Shown piece by piece: positions 1 through 11,123 of a DNA stretch of 64,000 nt. The notes beneath the pieces are model-generated. The model saw nothing but the letters and a program-made list of their open reading frames with translations, searched no databases and was not told where the DNA came from. The DNA comes from Bryoerythrophyllum caledonicum. Lineage: Eukaryota > Streptophyta > Bryopsida > Pottiales > Pottiaceae. Position 1 is the stretch's first letter, and every line of letters begins with the position of its first letter. The DNA lies in contig OZ020517.1 of the NCBI GenBank assembly GCA_963971425.1, forward strand, positions 6,388,501 to 6,452,500. The letters are read 5' to 3'. The translations under genes were made by a program, and so were the position numbers.

Positions 1-34
1 AAGTTTAATGTGGAAAGGAAGAATTATTTTTGGT

Positions 35-1194
35 CTCGGGGGGGACACTTCCCGTTTTTTAATAACCCACGTGCGGCGGAATATAGGGTACATTTAAATA
101 ATCTTGGATAAAATTTATAAGAAATTTACATATAAATTAGGAGACATTAAAAGTGGCATGCCCTTTATAAGTAATATAGGGAAACGGAAAATATGGTCCA
201 TTAAAATTTAGGTAGATATAAATTAGGGGCAAAAGAATGGGATCCTAGGAATTAAGTTTAGTAGGTTCAATTAATATTTACTTATAGTACTAGTTAGATG
301 CTCCATATTCCGGTCTGTACCTTCTTATGTACAATCGCATGCAGATATTCATGAAAGGTATTCTTCCCTTCCCAGTTGGTATCAGTCGATTATGATTTAG
401 TATTCGTGTTTGCTTTGACTTTGGTGGCAAACCATAATCCACGATGTGTTGCAGAGAGTCTGCCGAATGGAACGCCGCAAGCCGCTGGTAATTTCTTAGC
501 AGGTATTTTCAGGTACAAGAGTTGTCCTAATTATGGCATTGCACTTCATGATTTTTGATTTTGAAGTATTGTGGATGAAATGGCAGATTTAATGATCTGA
601 CTCCGTCGATGTTTGCAATCTGGTTGGGTGCAGGAGTTCGTGCTTCGAATGACCTCTCTAAAGTTTGGGTAGCACCATGTCATAAAGCTTGATTTTGTTT
701 TCTCACATGTGGTGGAGGGCATTAGAATGGCGTATTTTTAATGTAATTTTTTTATATGAGGCATATATTTGTGGTCAAAGTTCACAGATGAACTTCATGT
801 CTATGTTTTTAAACACATTTTGTCCCTAAAATCTCTTCAATACTTTTTCAACCCTAATGTCTTGTTTTTTATTCTCATTCATGCATGTATTCGTGTTGTA
901 TTTGTATTCATGCATTGTTATAACTTGAATCCTTTTTTCTATAAGGTATTTGTTAGTCACTTGTATTTTCATTATTTTTTAGTTAGTTTTTTTCCTTACA
1001 AAGAAAATAGCCTCTAATATATTCCTTTGACCTACATATTATAAGTAATGATAGATATGATAATATGAATAATTTTTTTGCTTTATGTAATAATAGGGGT
1101 CCTTTAAATGCTTTCTAGGAGGTAAATAGCCCCCCAAAAAATACCCCACCGCCGCACGTGGGTCCCCCAAATACTCAAGGAGTGTCCCCCCAAG
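35..1194. mobile_element. 1,160-bp non-autonomous element with inverted termini and 8-bp target duplication
   Basis: The left end begins CTCGGGGGGGACACT and the right end, read on the other strand, begins CTTGGGGGGACACT. A second inner match, CCCACGTGCGGCGG, follows in both arms. The element is flanked on both sides by TTTTTGGT (27-34 and 1195-1202), an 8-bp direct duplication as expected for hAT-type insertion. Removing it joins flanks that match the uninterrupted repeat copy near 8985-9030, which therefore acts as an empty site. The interior has no coding frame longer than about 80 codons and no recognisable protein, so it must depend on a transposase elsewhere. Superfamily assignment rests only on the 8-bp duplication and is tentative. 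Confidence 0.75.
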
Positions 1195-2010
1195 TTTTTG
1201 GTACCTTGCCCGACAATGTGTGACAATGTGTGAAAATGTTTGACTTGGGTTAATATGCTACTTTTCACTAAAGACAGGATCTTTTTTTTGACAATGTGAA
1301 GGGAAAATATAACTCGCTAGTATTGAAAATCTCATATTCAACAGAGCATTGTAGAAATTTTTTTGGAGGTGCCCGAAGTGCTAGTTCTCCCCATTTGAAA
1401 TTCAAAACCCTATAACTTTTTTTTATCATGTGTCGGATTTAGGAAAACATTATTCTCCCACCGAGGTCTTAGTAATGTCCTTTATTAGTAAAAATTTCAA
1501 AGTGGAATGTTGGAAAAGAAACCTGACCGAACTTTCAAAATGCCCACTTTTGACACTTGATCCTTTAGGAGCCATTTTCTATATAATTAAAAAATAAAAT
1601 AGCTTTCCTAAGTAAAGAGCCATTTTCTATACCGCTGGTCGTTGCAGGTCTATTTATCTTATTGTAAACACCTCCATTACTTGTAATTTTTGGCATGCAA
1701 TGACTTAATGCAAGGTAGAATATAGATTTATTGAGCTTATGCAATGTGTAGTGGAAAAACATGTCATTATCTTGAGTCAAAATACGCTGGTCTAGTCAGG
1801 GCACAGTAGAAAAAAACAATTTTGCACTCTTCAAATGCATGTATCTTACAATCCACACGGTCAAAGGTTTACTAAATTTTTTGGGTGTCTTCTTTTAGTA
1901 GTTAGCTTGAATATTCTATGATGGAAAATAGAAAACGGATGTTTCAATTAGTCTGATAATATCTCATGTCAAAGTGGCACTTTTGGGGTGGTTTTGGTGA
2001 AGCACAAGAC
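1195..2010 (+). repeat. Dispersed repeat, copy A
   Basis: This AT-rich stretch continues the repeat begun at 1-34 and interrupted by the 1,160-bp element. It shares long similar blocks with 8985-9377 (for example the block containing GCCCGACAATGTGTGACAAT) and, in its later part, with 34640-35150 (shared words such as CTTGAGTCAAA and TTACAATCC.ACGGTCAAA). No protein is recognisable. It is probably a non-coding transposon remnant. Confidence 0.6.
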
Positions 2011-2749
2011 CCGGTCCCTTAGGGATTAATATGACACATTTGAGAAACAAGAAAAATATTGTTATAGCGAGGTGTCACATCATGATTAATATGACATTTT
2101 GTACCTCAATGTCGTATTGTCGAGGTTTTATTATAATGCACAATAATAGATGCCTAAAGGTTGCCAAAAAGTATTTACAAGAAAAAAAGCACAAGAAGCG
2201 TATTGTGAATAACTTACAGGAACTTCATTACATTGCAAATATCACATTAAAAATCCTCTAGTCTACAAATTATGTATAAAAATGGTGTCTATTGTTCACA
2301 ACTTATTCCTAGCATGATAACATCATACATGTTTCCAATGCATTGACTCCCTTTATGATATGACAAAGTGGGGGTCTCAAAGTGTTGCAATACCAAGTGT
2401 CATAGTTGTATTATAAAGGGAGTTTTAGACTACAAAAATTTGGTCACTCAAAAATGTATCATATCATTGAGGTTATCGTATAATGGAGTGTTGTATGAAA
2501 GAGGTTAGAGTGTAGTCAATTAGGACATGTGATAGCACTTTCTAGAAGGGTGGGTATTTGTACCAAGTGTGTTAAGTAATGTTCTCTTGTAATTGCACTA
2601 ACTATGGCATGAGGTATGGCTTCATACTTCTTGTTGCTTACTTCACTCTCAATGTAATTAAGTTAAAATTTAGAGTTTGTTGGATAATGAGGTAAATAGC
2701 ATTAACTATTGAGTTAGGGAGGTGGAAAGGATCATATTAACCCCTAAAA
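2011..2749. other. AT-rich intergenic DNA, no gene seen
   Basis: Only short frames without recognisable protein content are present. I see no RNA gene, splice-supported exon or clear repeat boundary here. Confidence 0.5.
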
Positions 2750-3660
2750 GGCCAAGTGTACGTGGGGCGTACGTTTTGGATTTTGGATAGGTTCCTAAAA
2801 TTTGAAAAAAAAGCTTTTTTTTGAAACTCTTATACTATATTGTCTCTAATAAGAGCTCCATGGAGATATTTTTATTATTATTTCTAGATTCGTGGTTTGA
2901 AAGTTAGTACCGGTCAAAGTTGGAAATGGGGACTCCGGGCAGCTCCAAAATTTTGCTAGAAGTCTCTATTGACATTGAGATTTTCCATATATGTCGAGAA
3001 TAATACCTTCTTTGAAAGTGTCAAAAAGAATTCTTTTCTGTAGTGTTAAGAAAACATTTTAACTCAACTCAAACATTTTTACACATCTCAGGCAAGCGGA
3101 GAAAAAACTTCATCTTTTCAACATAAAACCTAGAGATCTTCATATTTTTCACTTCCTATTTTTTCTACAACAATATAGTTTAAACCTTCTTATTGGAGTT
3201 TAGATTATCATCCTAAAACATATTAAATTCTTAAAAAAATTAATCGTGAATTGACAATTTTTGAACCTCCACTCCTTGCACACTTGTTTTGAATATGCTA
3301 CACCCATTCTCTACCTCTAAAAATTGTTGTATACAGAACTAACATCATGCTCAACACAATGGTAAAAGATTTTGACCTTGTGTAGTGCAAAAATTTAATA
3401 CCAAGTGAAGTCAAAGTCTGCTGATCCACTCAACGCAGGAAAGAAAATGAACCATTTTCTTGACTTCAAACGCTATAATCTTTCAATCCGTGCGGTCAAA
3501 GTGTATGAAATTTTGCGAATATGTTACTTAGTAAGTTTTTATGGAGATCCTACGGTCAAAAGGATAAATATGAGATTTCATTTCCTTCCTTACTCATTGC
3601 ACTAGATTCAACAATTTTGAAGTGTTTTTGGTGTGAAATTGTCACGGACTTTTAGGGGTT
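2750..3660 (-). repeat. Dispersed repeat, copy C (inverted)
   Basis: Read on the minus strand, 2750-3380 matches 8730-9377: the block around GAGATCTTCATATTTTTCAC, the adjacent AAACCTTCTTATTGG, and the block with TACCTCTAAAAATTG all occur in inverted order in copy B. The 3600-3660 end (TGGTGTGAAATTGTCA then AGGGGTTAA) also matches copy D near 35100. No coding content is seen. Confidence 0.6.
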
Positions 3661-5730
3661 AATTTGCAGTACGAGCTTCCTCTGGGGTGTTGGGACAGAG
3701 CCTCTCCCATATTCTATGTTGGAGGGGAGCCCTAGATCAACCATGATGGGACCTCTAAGGGTAATTCAGGCCGACAAGCCCCAAATTTGACAAGCAATTT
3801 CTTGAAAAAGTCTATGGATCCTCCAAAATAAGAGGGCTAGAAAAATAACCCCATGCCATTAAAATGAGAGCCCACCCTCCAAAATAAGCTCATGGCACCA
3901 CACTAGTGGCATCCATGTTACACCTTATCTTTCAATTTATTACATAGATGTCGAGTTGTATGGTTTTTATTGCATGGTTAAGGTAAAGGCACCCAATTCC
4001 AATCGGCCACCCAATTCCGATCAGTATAGTACGCATGACATGGTGCCTGAAAATGGCAAATGCATGAAATGGTGCATGAAGTGACCCAAAACCGATAACT
4101 CAAAATCTGAAAATAACAATCATTATCCGCATTGGATCATGAAGTGTGCAATTTTGGGTTGCTCCATCTCAATTGAGCTCTCATTGGTGGCATTGCCTCA
4201 GAAGTCGAACAAGGCCGATCGGCATTGGGTACCCTCCATGAGTTGGTTATTCATGGCATGTCATCTCTCTTTTACTCACTCTCACTTGTTGGCATTGGGC
4301 AAAGGAGGGCACTAAATCTCACCTACTCTATCGTTTGATTATGGGCTCCGGTGGTTTTTGGGCTTTTAAATTCTATACCAATTCCAAATCTTTGTGATTA
4401 AATTTGAAAAAAAGATTTGTTGAGTTTCATTCCTAATTCCGCATCTTTCTACATAAATGTTTCTGACATACAATGTCATTTGAGTCCCCAACTATCTTAT
4501 TTACTTTTCTTTTCCTCCTTTGTCATTGTTTTTATTCTACAAAATTTGGTTACTACCTTCACATAGACTAATTTCTTGGGGGATATATTTAGAAATTTTC
4601 ACATGTTGTGTAGGGTGATGCAACATTTTGTGTAAACAAAACTTCATTTTTTACAAAGACACCAATATCTATGTGAACAAAAGATGCCTTTTATTTTGCA
4701 ATGGATTCATTTTTTTGTAAGTAGAAGATCCAAGTAGTGAAAACTAGGTTCATATCTCTTCTTATTGAAGAAAATAAATAAAATGACAAAATTCAAGATC
4801 TTTCAGTTATATGAAGATATAAACTGCTGTTTTTCACCTTGTTTGAAAAAGGCAATAAAAATTTGCCTTAACTTGAAAAGAAAATTCTACACTATAAAAT
4901 GTTAATATTTATTTTAGACAAACTCAAATAAGAATAAAGTGACTTGCTTGTAATAAATAGCTCAATGACGTATATAACTAAATCTAGACTATGCAAAGTC
5001 TAGAAATATAGACTGTTGATCACATCTCCGCCTCACATTTTGTAGTGGCTTGTACCCTACACATTTTTGTAGTAACTTGTATCCTACATAATTAATGCAA
5101 AATTGAGAATGTCTCAAAATTTTAAAATTTCAAGAGATTTGTCTAGGTGATAACTATGTAATGCCAAGGTGATACTCATGCAACACATATGTGATACCCA
5201 CACAACACCGAGGTGATACCCAATGATATCCATTGTGTCCAAACCACTACGATCGAGAAAATAATTTGTTCGGCAAGTAGTGTCCAAAAGTGCCCACTTC
5301 GTGTGGAATAGCAAATTCAGGCTCTAGTTCGTTCCGTATTGAAATCCCACCCGGCCTTTTTCATTACTTTCCTCATCAGGAAGGACTTTGAGGAAACTTC
5401 TTATTGCCAGCCTAAGTCAGACAAGACAAGACAAGAGAATGCTGGTTTGACGACCACAACTCCAGCCAGAATCGGAGGCTTGAAAGTCACTCTGGCCAAG
5501 GGAGTAAAGTCGGACACAAGCGTCAGAAAGCCAACAATTATGCTCGAACAGAAAGTTCGTTCTTTTCGTGAAAAAAAAACCATGTTCATGTTGCAAGGTT
5601 CCTGATGCAGACGACCAACCGAGCACCGCGGCTGCAATGATTCAACAACTGCATCCAACGCATTCAGTCAACGAGAGAGCGAGAGAGCACGCGGTTGACC
5701 TATCCCTCATATCGTCAGAGGTGACGAGTA
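3661..5730. other. AT-rich intergenic DNA, no gene seen
   Basis: No protein I recognise and no splice-consistent exon chain. The frame at 5339-5605 resembles no known family and has no supporting splice or codon evidence, so I do not call it. Two short local repeats of ACCCAATTCC.ATC occur near 3990-4020. Confidence 0.5.
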
Positions 5731-7899
5731 TTCCTCTACGAAATACCCGTGACGGGTATTGCCTCCTCTGAAGCTTGTGTGTGTAGGAGCACGTGTAGGG
5801 TTCGTTTCTGTACCTCCCCAAGTGTTTTCAACTGTGTGTCCATCTGACACTAACATTGAATATATTATTTTCTTCCATGGTTTCCATTCCGCATAGATTG
5901 ATCCTTAAAGCTCATCTTTTGTGCTTAGGTATGTTGTGATTGAGAACTAGGGTTTGAGTCTTGTATTTTCAACTTTCTTGAGTGACACATTAGTTTCTTC
6001 AATAAGTGATTGATTATAGTTTAGGATATGAGACATATTTCAATCATTCCATTTAGTGTGACTTAGGGTTTTTATGGCACAACTTTATGCTAGCTACATC
6101 TTAGATGTAGACACTGACTAATTTATTTAATTTGATTCTATGCGTGAGAGGTATTGCGATTGGTATGCAAAGGCTCATAGGGACGTTTTAGGGAACTTTT
6201 AGTACGCGTGACGGGAATTGCCTTTTAATGTACACTCAAGTACATTTACTGAGACCTTTTTCCTTCATGACGAATATTGTGATAAGAAACCATAGACGTT
6301 TTGTTTCATATTCTTGTAGCGTGACGGGTATTTTGCTTGAAAACAGAGTAACCAAGGAAATGTTTTGTAGTCATCATCTCCGTGAAGGATATTGCTATGT
6401 ATATTTTATCTTCCCTACCCTTAGAATCACTTAAATTTCTCGTAATTCATATAGATTTTTTTTCATATCTACTACATTAAAAAGAATGAATATTTATGTA
6501 CTCAAATTGATCTATCTGCCACTTTACTTTCCACTACTCAAATTACCTTTTTTACATTCTAACTTTTTCTTATAGAGTCAACATGCCAAAATCACGGAAG
6601 ACTATCAACGTCCAGAATCCTCCGCCTAGACCTATTTCATTCTATGACATTACATGGGAGTATGCTAGTAGACAAGAATGGAGCAATGCAAGTGCAATCG
6701 TGTATTCATACATTCCTTTTTTTGGTTGAAAATGCGGTGAAGATCCTTCAATTTCGAAATCTCCAACTCGTTCGCGCCATGGCCCAATTTCAACTTTGTA
6801 ACCACGTTGGCAAAATCGGACTGGCGCGGTAGTGCATCAAGCCATGCCGCATCCAATTCTCCAACTCCTTCCTTCTTTGCCCCAAGGTGAGCGGCATACT
6901 TCTTCTCCATTGCTATGGCAATAAAAGGTTATTTCTATGCATTATAGTCAATGGTGGCTGCCATCTCCATCCGTGCCCATAACACCTCCGCCGCCTTTGT
7001 CCACACTTGGAGTTTTTCCAAAACTTCTTCCCTTGTCTCTTGAATGGCTTTGTTAAAATTCTTGCATTCATAAGTCCGGAGTTGATGTTGAGAAGTCGTT
7101 CTACCTTCCGCGGATGACCAAGTGTTTGCGTTGTGAGCTCTATGCAATGGCGATGACAAAGATGATTATTCAAGTCTCGCCAATTCTTCTACGGATCCAA
7201 GCCACAATTCTCAACCTTGCAATGCCATCGCTTCTCCGCACGAGGGACTTCCTTGTAGTCCCAGTCGAGAGCGGCAAGTGGTAAGCCGGATAATTCCATC
7301 CCGCGGAATGGAAAAAACTATATGTAAGCAAGAATGACATAAGAATTTTACATCTTCAAACCTCTATAAGTAGTACGAGACCTAATCATAGCACTAAAAA
7401 GAATGAAAGAGAGTATCTTAAAATACTAATACCTGTTATGATTTTAAAACACACCAAATACAACATTATGTAATGGAAAAATTGAAGCAATACTTGTTAG
7501 GACCCCCCCAAATAGCATAAAGTTGTGCCGTAAAAACCCTAAGTCACTCTAAATGGAATGATTGAAATATGTCTCATATCCTAAACTATAATCAATCCCT
7601 TATTGAAGAAACTAATGTGTCACTCAAGAAACTATTGTATCACTCAAGAAACTTGAAAATACAATAATCAAACCCTAGTTCTCAATGACAACATACCTAA
7701 GCACAATAGATGAGCTCGAAGGAACAATCTATGTGGAATGGAAACCATGAAAGAAAATAATATGTTTAATATTAGTATCAGATGGACACAAACGATAGCA
7801 CTTGAGAACACTTAGGGAGGTATAGAAATGAACCCTACACGTGCTCCTACACACAAGCTTCAGAAGAGGCAATATCCGTCACAGGTATTTCGTAGAGAA
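5731..7899. mobile_element. Foldback-type element with about 370-bp inverted termini
   Basis: The left arm 5731-6092 reappears inverted at 7518-7899 with high similarity: CTCTACGAAATACC, GTGACGG.TATTGCCTC, GAAGCTTGTGTG, GGAGCACGTGTAGGGTTC and further in GATATGAGACATATTTCAAT. The arms surround about 1.4 kb of unique DNA containing several spaced copies of a GTGACGGGTATTGCC-like motif (5719, 5749, 6208, 6268, 6321, 6382) and a decayed coding remnant. I could not find an unambiguous target duplication; the outermost bases just outside the arms (GTGAC) are also similar, so the true ends may lie a few bases further out. Superfamily is not determined. Confidence 0.6.
6584..7300. pseudogene. Decayed coding remnant inside the foldback element
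   Basis: On the plus strand a frame opens at 6584 with residues MPKSRKTINVQNPPPRP and stops after about 50 codons. On the minus strand, frames covering 7300-6665 contain a Cys/His-containing stretch (CKVENCGLDP, a stop, then KNWRDLNNHLCHRHC) followed in a shifted frame by a lysine-rich helical region. Such short zinc-finger or Myb-like proteins are common in plant DNA transposons, but the stops and frame shifts leave no intact gene and I cannot assign a family. Confidence 0.3.
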
Positions 7900-8729
7900 A
7901 TGTGTCACGACGGGCGAATGAAGCGCACAAGCCAGGGCACATGCCGGGAGGGGGGAAGGTTTGTGTGCCAACCGGCTGGGAGGAATGCTTCATCCCACGG
8001 GCAACTGTCCTCCTCATCCCACAAGCAACCCCCAAATCTTTTGCTCTGAGTTGCCATTTGCGGCATGCTACAACTCCTTCTATCCCAATCATTTCCCACC
8101 ACTCCCACATTGACCGGAAAGTTTGGTGCCCCCTCAAGTGTCTCCTCAAGTTGCAGTGAATTTGTCATGATTTGGCAAGACGAAAAATTTGGAGTGGACG
8201 ATGGACTCTGGAGTGTGCAGTGGAGGGTTGTTGGTGTTGGTGTGGTGGATGGAGTGCCGGTTGCGGAAGCTCGCACACCATATTTGTTGTATCTATGCTT
8301 TGGGTGGGCAATCGCCAATGGAATATCTAGGCTCCACTTGGAAAAAAATTTGATGGATACAGCAGGGGTAGAAATGGGGCTGCTTCCGGGTTTTCACTTT
8401 AAGAAGTTTTTTCACATGGAAGTGGGAATTAGTTCGGGGACCTTCACCACTTTACCATTTTGACATAGGTGGTGACATCACGCAAATTTGTATTAAATTT
8501 TAGAGGTATATACTCCATATTGTATCAATATAGTTTTCACATGGATTGAAGAGGGGTATATTTTTGTGATGGATAAGAAGGTTGTTTTGACTGCACAAAG
8601 GTTGTTGCACCCTCCTTGCGTGCTTACAATCCATTCTCTGATCTCAAGCTTGCTGCCCATGCGAAAATGGTGAAGTGGTGAAGGTCCATGCACTGATTCC
8701 CACTTCCACGTGAAACAACTTTGCACTAC
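7900..8729. other. Intergenic DNA, no gene seen
   Basis: Overlapping frames of about 100-137 codons exist on both strands near 7850-8460. They resemble no family I know and overlap each other antisense, so I treat them as chance frames. Confidence 0.4.
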
Positions 8730-9377
8730 CCAAGATCTAAATCCATTACCATTGTGTTGAGCATGATGATACTTCCCTGTACACCAATTTTTAGAGGTAG
8801 GAGAGGGATTTAACATATTCAAAACAAATGTGCAAGTAGTGGAAGTTCAAAAATTGCCAATTCACGCTTTAATTTTTTGTGAACCCAATATATTTTAAAA
8901 TGATAATCCAATCGGCCATTAAGAAGGTTTACAACTCATATTTTTATGGGAAAAACAAAAATAAAAAACATGAAGATCTCTAAGTTTTATGTGGAAAGGA
9001 AGAAGTTTTTTGGTACATTGCCCGACAATGTGTGACAATGTGTGAAAGTGTTTGACTTAGGATAATATGCTTTTTTTTTGCTAAAGACAAGAACTTTTTT
9101 TTGAAAATACAAAGGGATATAATATTGTTTGTGAGTACTAAAAATCTCAAATTCAATAGAGTGTCCCAGCAAAAGTTTTTGGAGGTGCCCGAGGTGCCCG
9201 CTCTCTCCATTTGAAATTCAAAACCCCATAACTTTTTCATCAAATGTTGGATTTAGGAAAAAATTCTTCTCCCACTAAGGTCTTAGTAATGCCCCCCTAC
9301 AACAAAAAATTCAAAGAAGAATGTTGGAAATTGACACCATAGGAATCATTTTTGACACTTGGTCCTTTAGGGGTTAA
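8730..9377 (+). repeat. Dispersed repeat, copy B (uninterrupted)
   Basis: Matches copy A (direct) and copy C (inverted). The stretch around 8985-9030 is the uninterrupted version of the site occupied by the 1,160-bp element at 35-1194. It ends near TCCTTTAGGGGTTAA, a word also near the ends of copies A, C and D. Confidence 0.6.
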
Positions 9378-9944
9378 TGGCCATCCACATGGGCCGGCAC
9401 CACATCACTAACAACGCACCAATTCCCTTCTCCATCTCACTAAAGGCCACTTCACACCAAGACCAGGGTCAAGAAGCCATCAAATTCCACCACTGAGATT
9501 GCGAGAATGGCCAAAGTTTGGCCTCTACGCCTCCACACTAGAGGCTAAAGTCCAAAGGCCACCACCTTCCATCATGCTTACATGACAACATCTTTTAGGG
9601 AGTTTTGGCACCAAAACAACTGCCTCCCAAGAGCAAACTTGGATTGTTATCTTGAACCCACCCAAACTTCCTTTTAGAGGCTGTCAACTTCCTTCAATTT
9701 GTAAAATTTAATGAATTCCATTAGCACAAAATTTTGGCCTCTCACCATTGTTTGGACTGAAATTTTGACAGTCGGCCTCTCGACTTGGTCCCAGTGTGAA
9801 GCATCCCTAATTCTGAACCAGCATCTCTAGTTCGCCTTGTCCTTTTCGACTATGCTGTTTTGAACTCGCCTTATCTTCAACATGTCAACAGAAAGGAAGG
9901 CATATTGGAGGCCATAGCCTTCATTGTGCAGCTTAGGTACACCG
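9378..9944. other. Intergenic DNA, no gene seen
   Basis: No coding frame with recognisable content, no RNA gene and no clear repeat. Confidence 0.5.
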
Positions 9945-10135
9945 TTCCGTGAATATAGTGTAGACCAGACTATTTGAAATTTCCTACACTAATTGAAAAT
10001 TTACATGCAATAGTTGACTGACACACACTTGCTTGAGAATAAATACTCAATCAGAACTTGGCATGCACATGCTTCGATGGAAATTAGTGTGAGTGATCTA
10101 CATCAATAATCCCTCTACACTATATTCAGTGTTTA
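9945..10135. mobile_element. MITE with ATATAGTGTAG termini
   Basis: The left end reads GAATATAGTGTAGACCAGAC and the right end contains CTACACTATATTC, giving inverted termini around GAATATAGTGTAG. The whole unit reappears in inverted orientation at about 23168-23340 with many shared blocks, so this is a mobile family rather than a chance hairpin. Length about 190 bp, non-coding. The target duplication is not clear. Confidence 0.55.
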
Positions 10136-11123
10136 GTGTAGTACTGTACTAACCGTACGTCCTCACAACCCCAGCTAAATTTAGCGCTATGCCAGCTAAG
10201 CAAGCAGACATCCCACTTTGACGAAGAAAAAAGAGAGACCAACAACCAGCCCTTATTCTATTGTTTTAGTGGAATAGTGTCTACAGAGGCCAGGGAGCTG
10301 TAGCACTTCTGGCTTTCTCCTAATACCAGACAAAAACCAAATTTTCTCCATAAATATCCATTTTGCAGAATTCATCTCCATAAACATAGAATCGTACATC
10401 CTTTTTGGCGATAGGATGGAGCCATTAGTGGCAATATGGCGATATAGCAACGGCCATGAATGAAGTTTTGGCGACATGAAATCATAAATTTTCCACTTTT
10501 TTCGCATTTTTGGAAATTTGGGAAAAAAAATTCGCAAGTTGGCTCCACTTCGACAAAAAAAAAAAAAAAAAAGAGAGAAAAAAGGGCTGCCAGCAACTGT
10601 TCACTCTGAGAAGAAGAAGCTGCACCTACAGCGGCCAACTTTAGATCGACCTCGACTTTGGTCTTCGCATTGACGCGTGACGAGCTCGGCCAACGTCGCG
10701 TCTCCGAGACGAAATTTGTCGCAGGCAAAATCAGGCTGGAGCAAGCAACTCTGCTTTGTCGGAGCGGCTGGCTCGCTCCGATGTGCACCTTGTTGACTAT
10801 GGAGCTGTTGTTATAATTCTGAGGCAAGCTTAGAGATGTCAATATCAAGTAGGTTTGCACTTCGATATCTTGCCTGTCCTTTCCATCGTACCAACAATCT
10901 AGACACAAGCTCCTGGCTGCTGATATCGATCAGTACTAGCTAGTGATCCAGGGTTTGAGGCTGATCAGTTGAGTTGGTGGTTCGCTGGGTGAAAAAGGTT
11001 GCTGGTTAGAGGAATGGTGGACAGTTTTGAAGTGAAGAGGAGGTTCTATCTGTGCAGCTTTTTGGATTCGAAGTGAGAGGAGCGGAGGGGTTTTTGAGTT
11101 GGGGGAGGGAAGGTTTTGCAGTG
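10136..11123. promoter_or_regulatory. Upstream region of the 11124-13798 gene
   Basis: No coding content. The DNA shifts from AT-rich to GC-rich approaching 11100. It contains a pure A run near 10554-10571. I cannot point to a TATA box or other specific element with confidence. Confidence 0.3.

Noticed and set aside
7847-8463. Overlapping frames of 100-137 codons on both strands
   Set aside because: No family resemblance, mutually antisense, and located in repeat-derived DNA.
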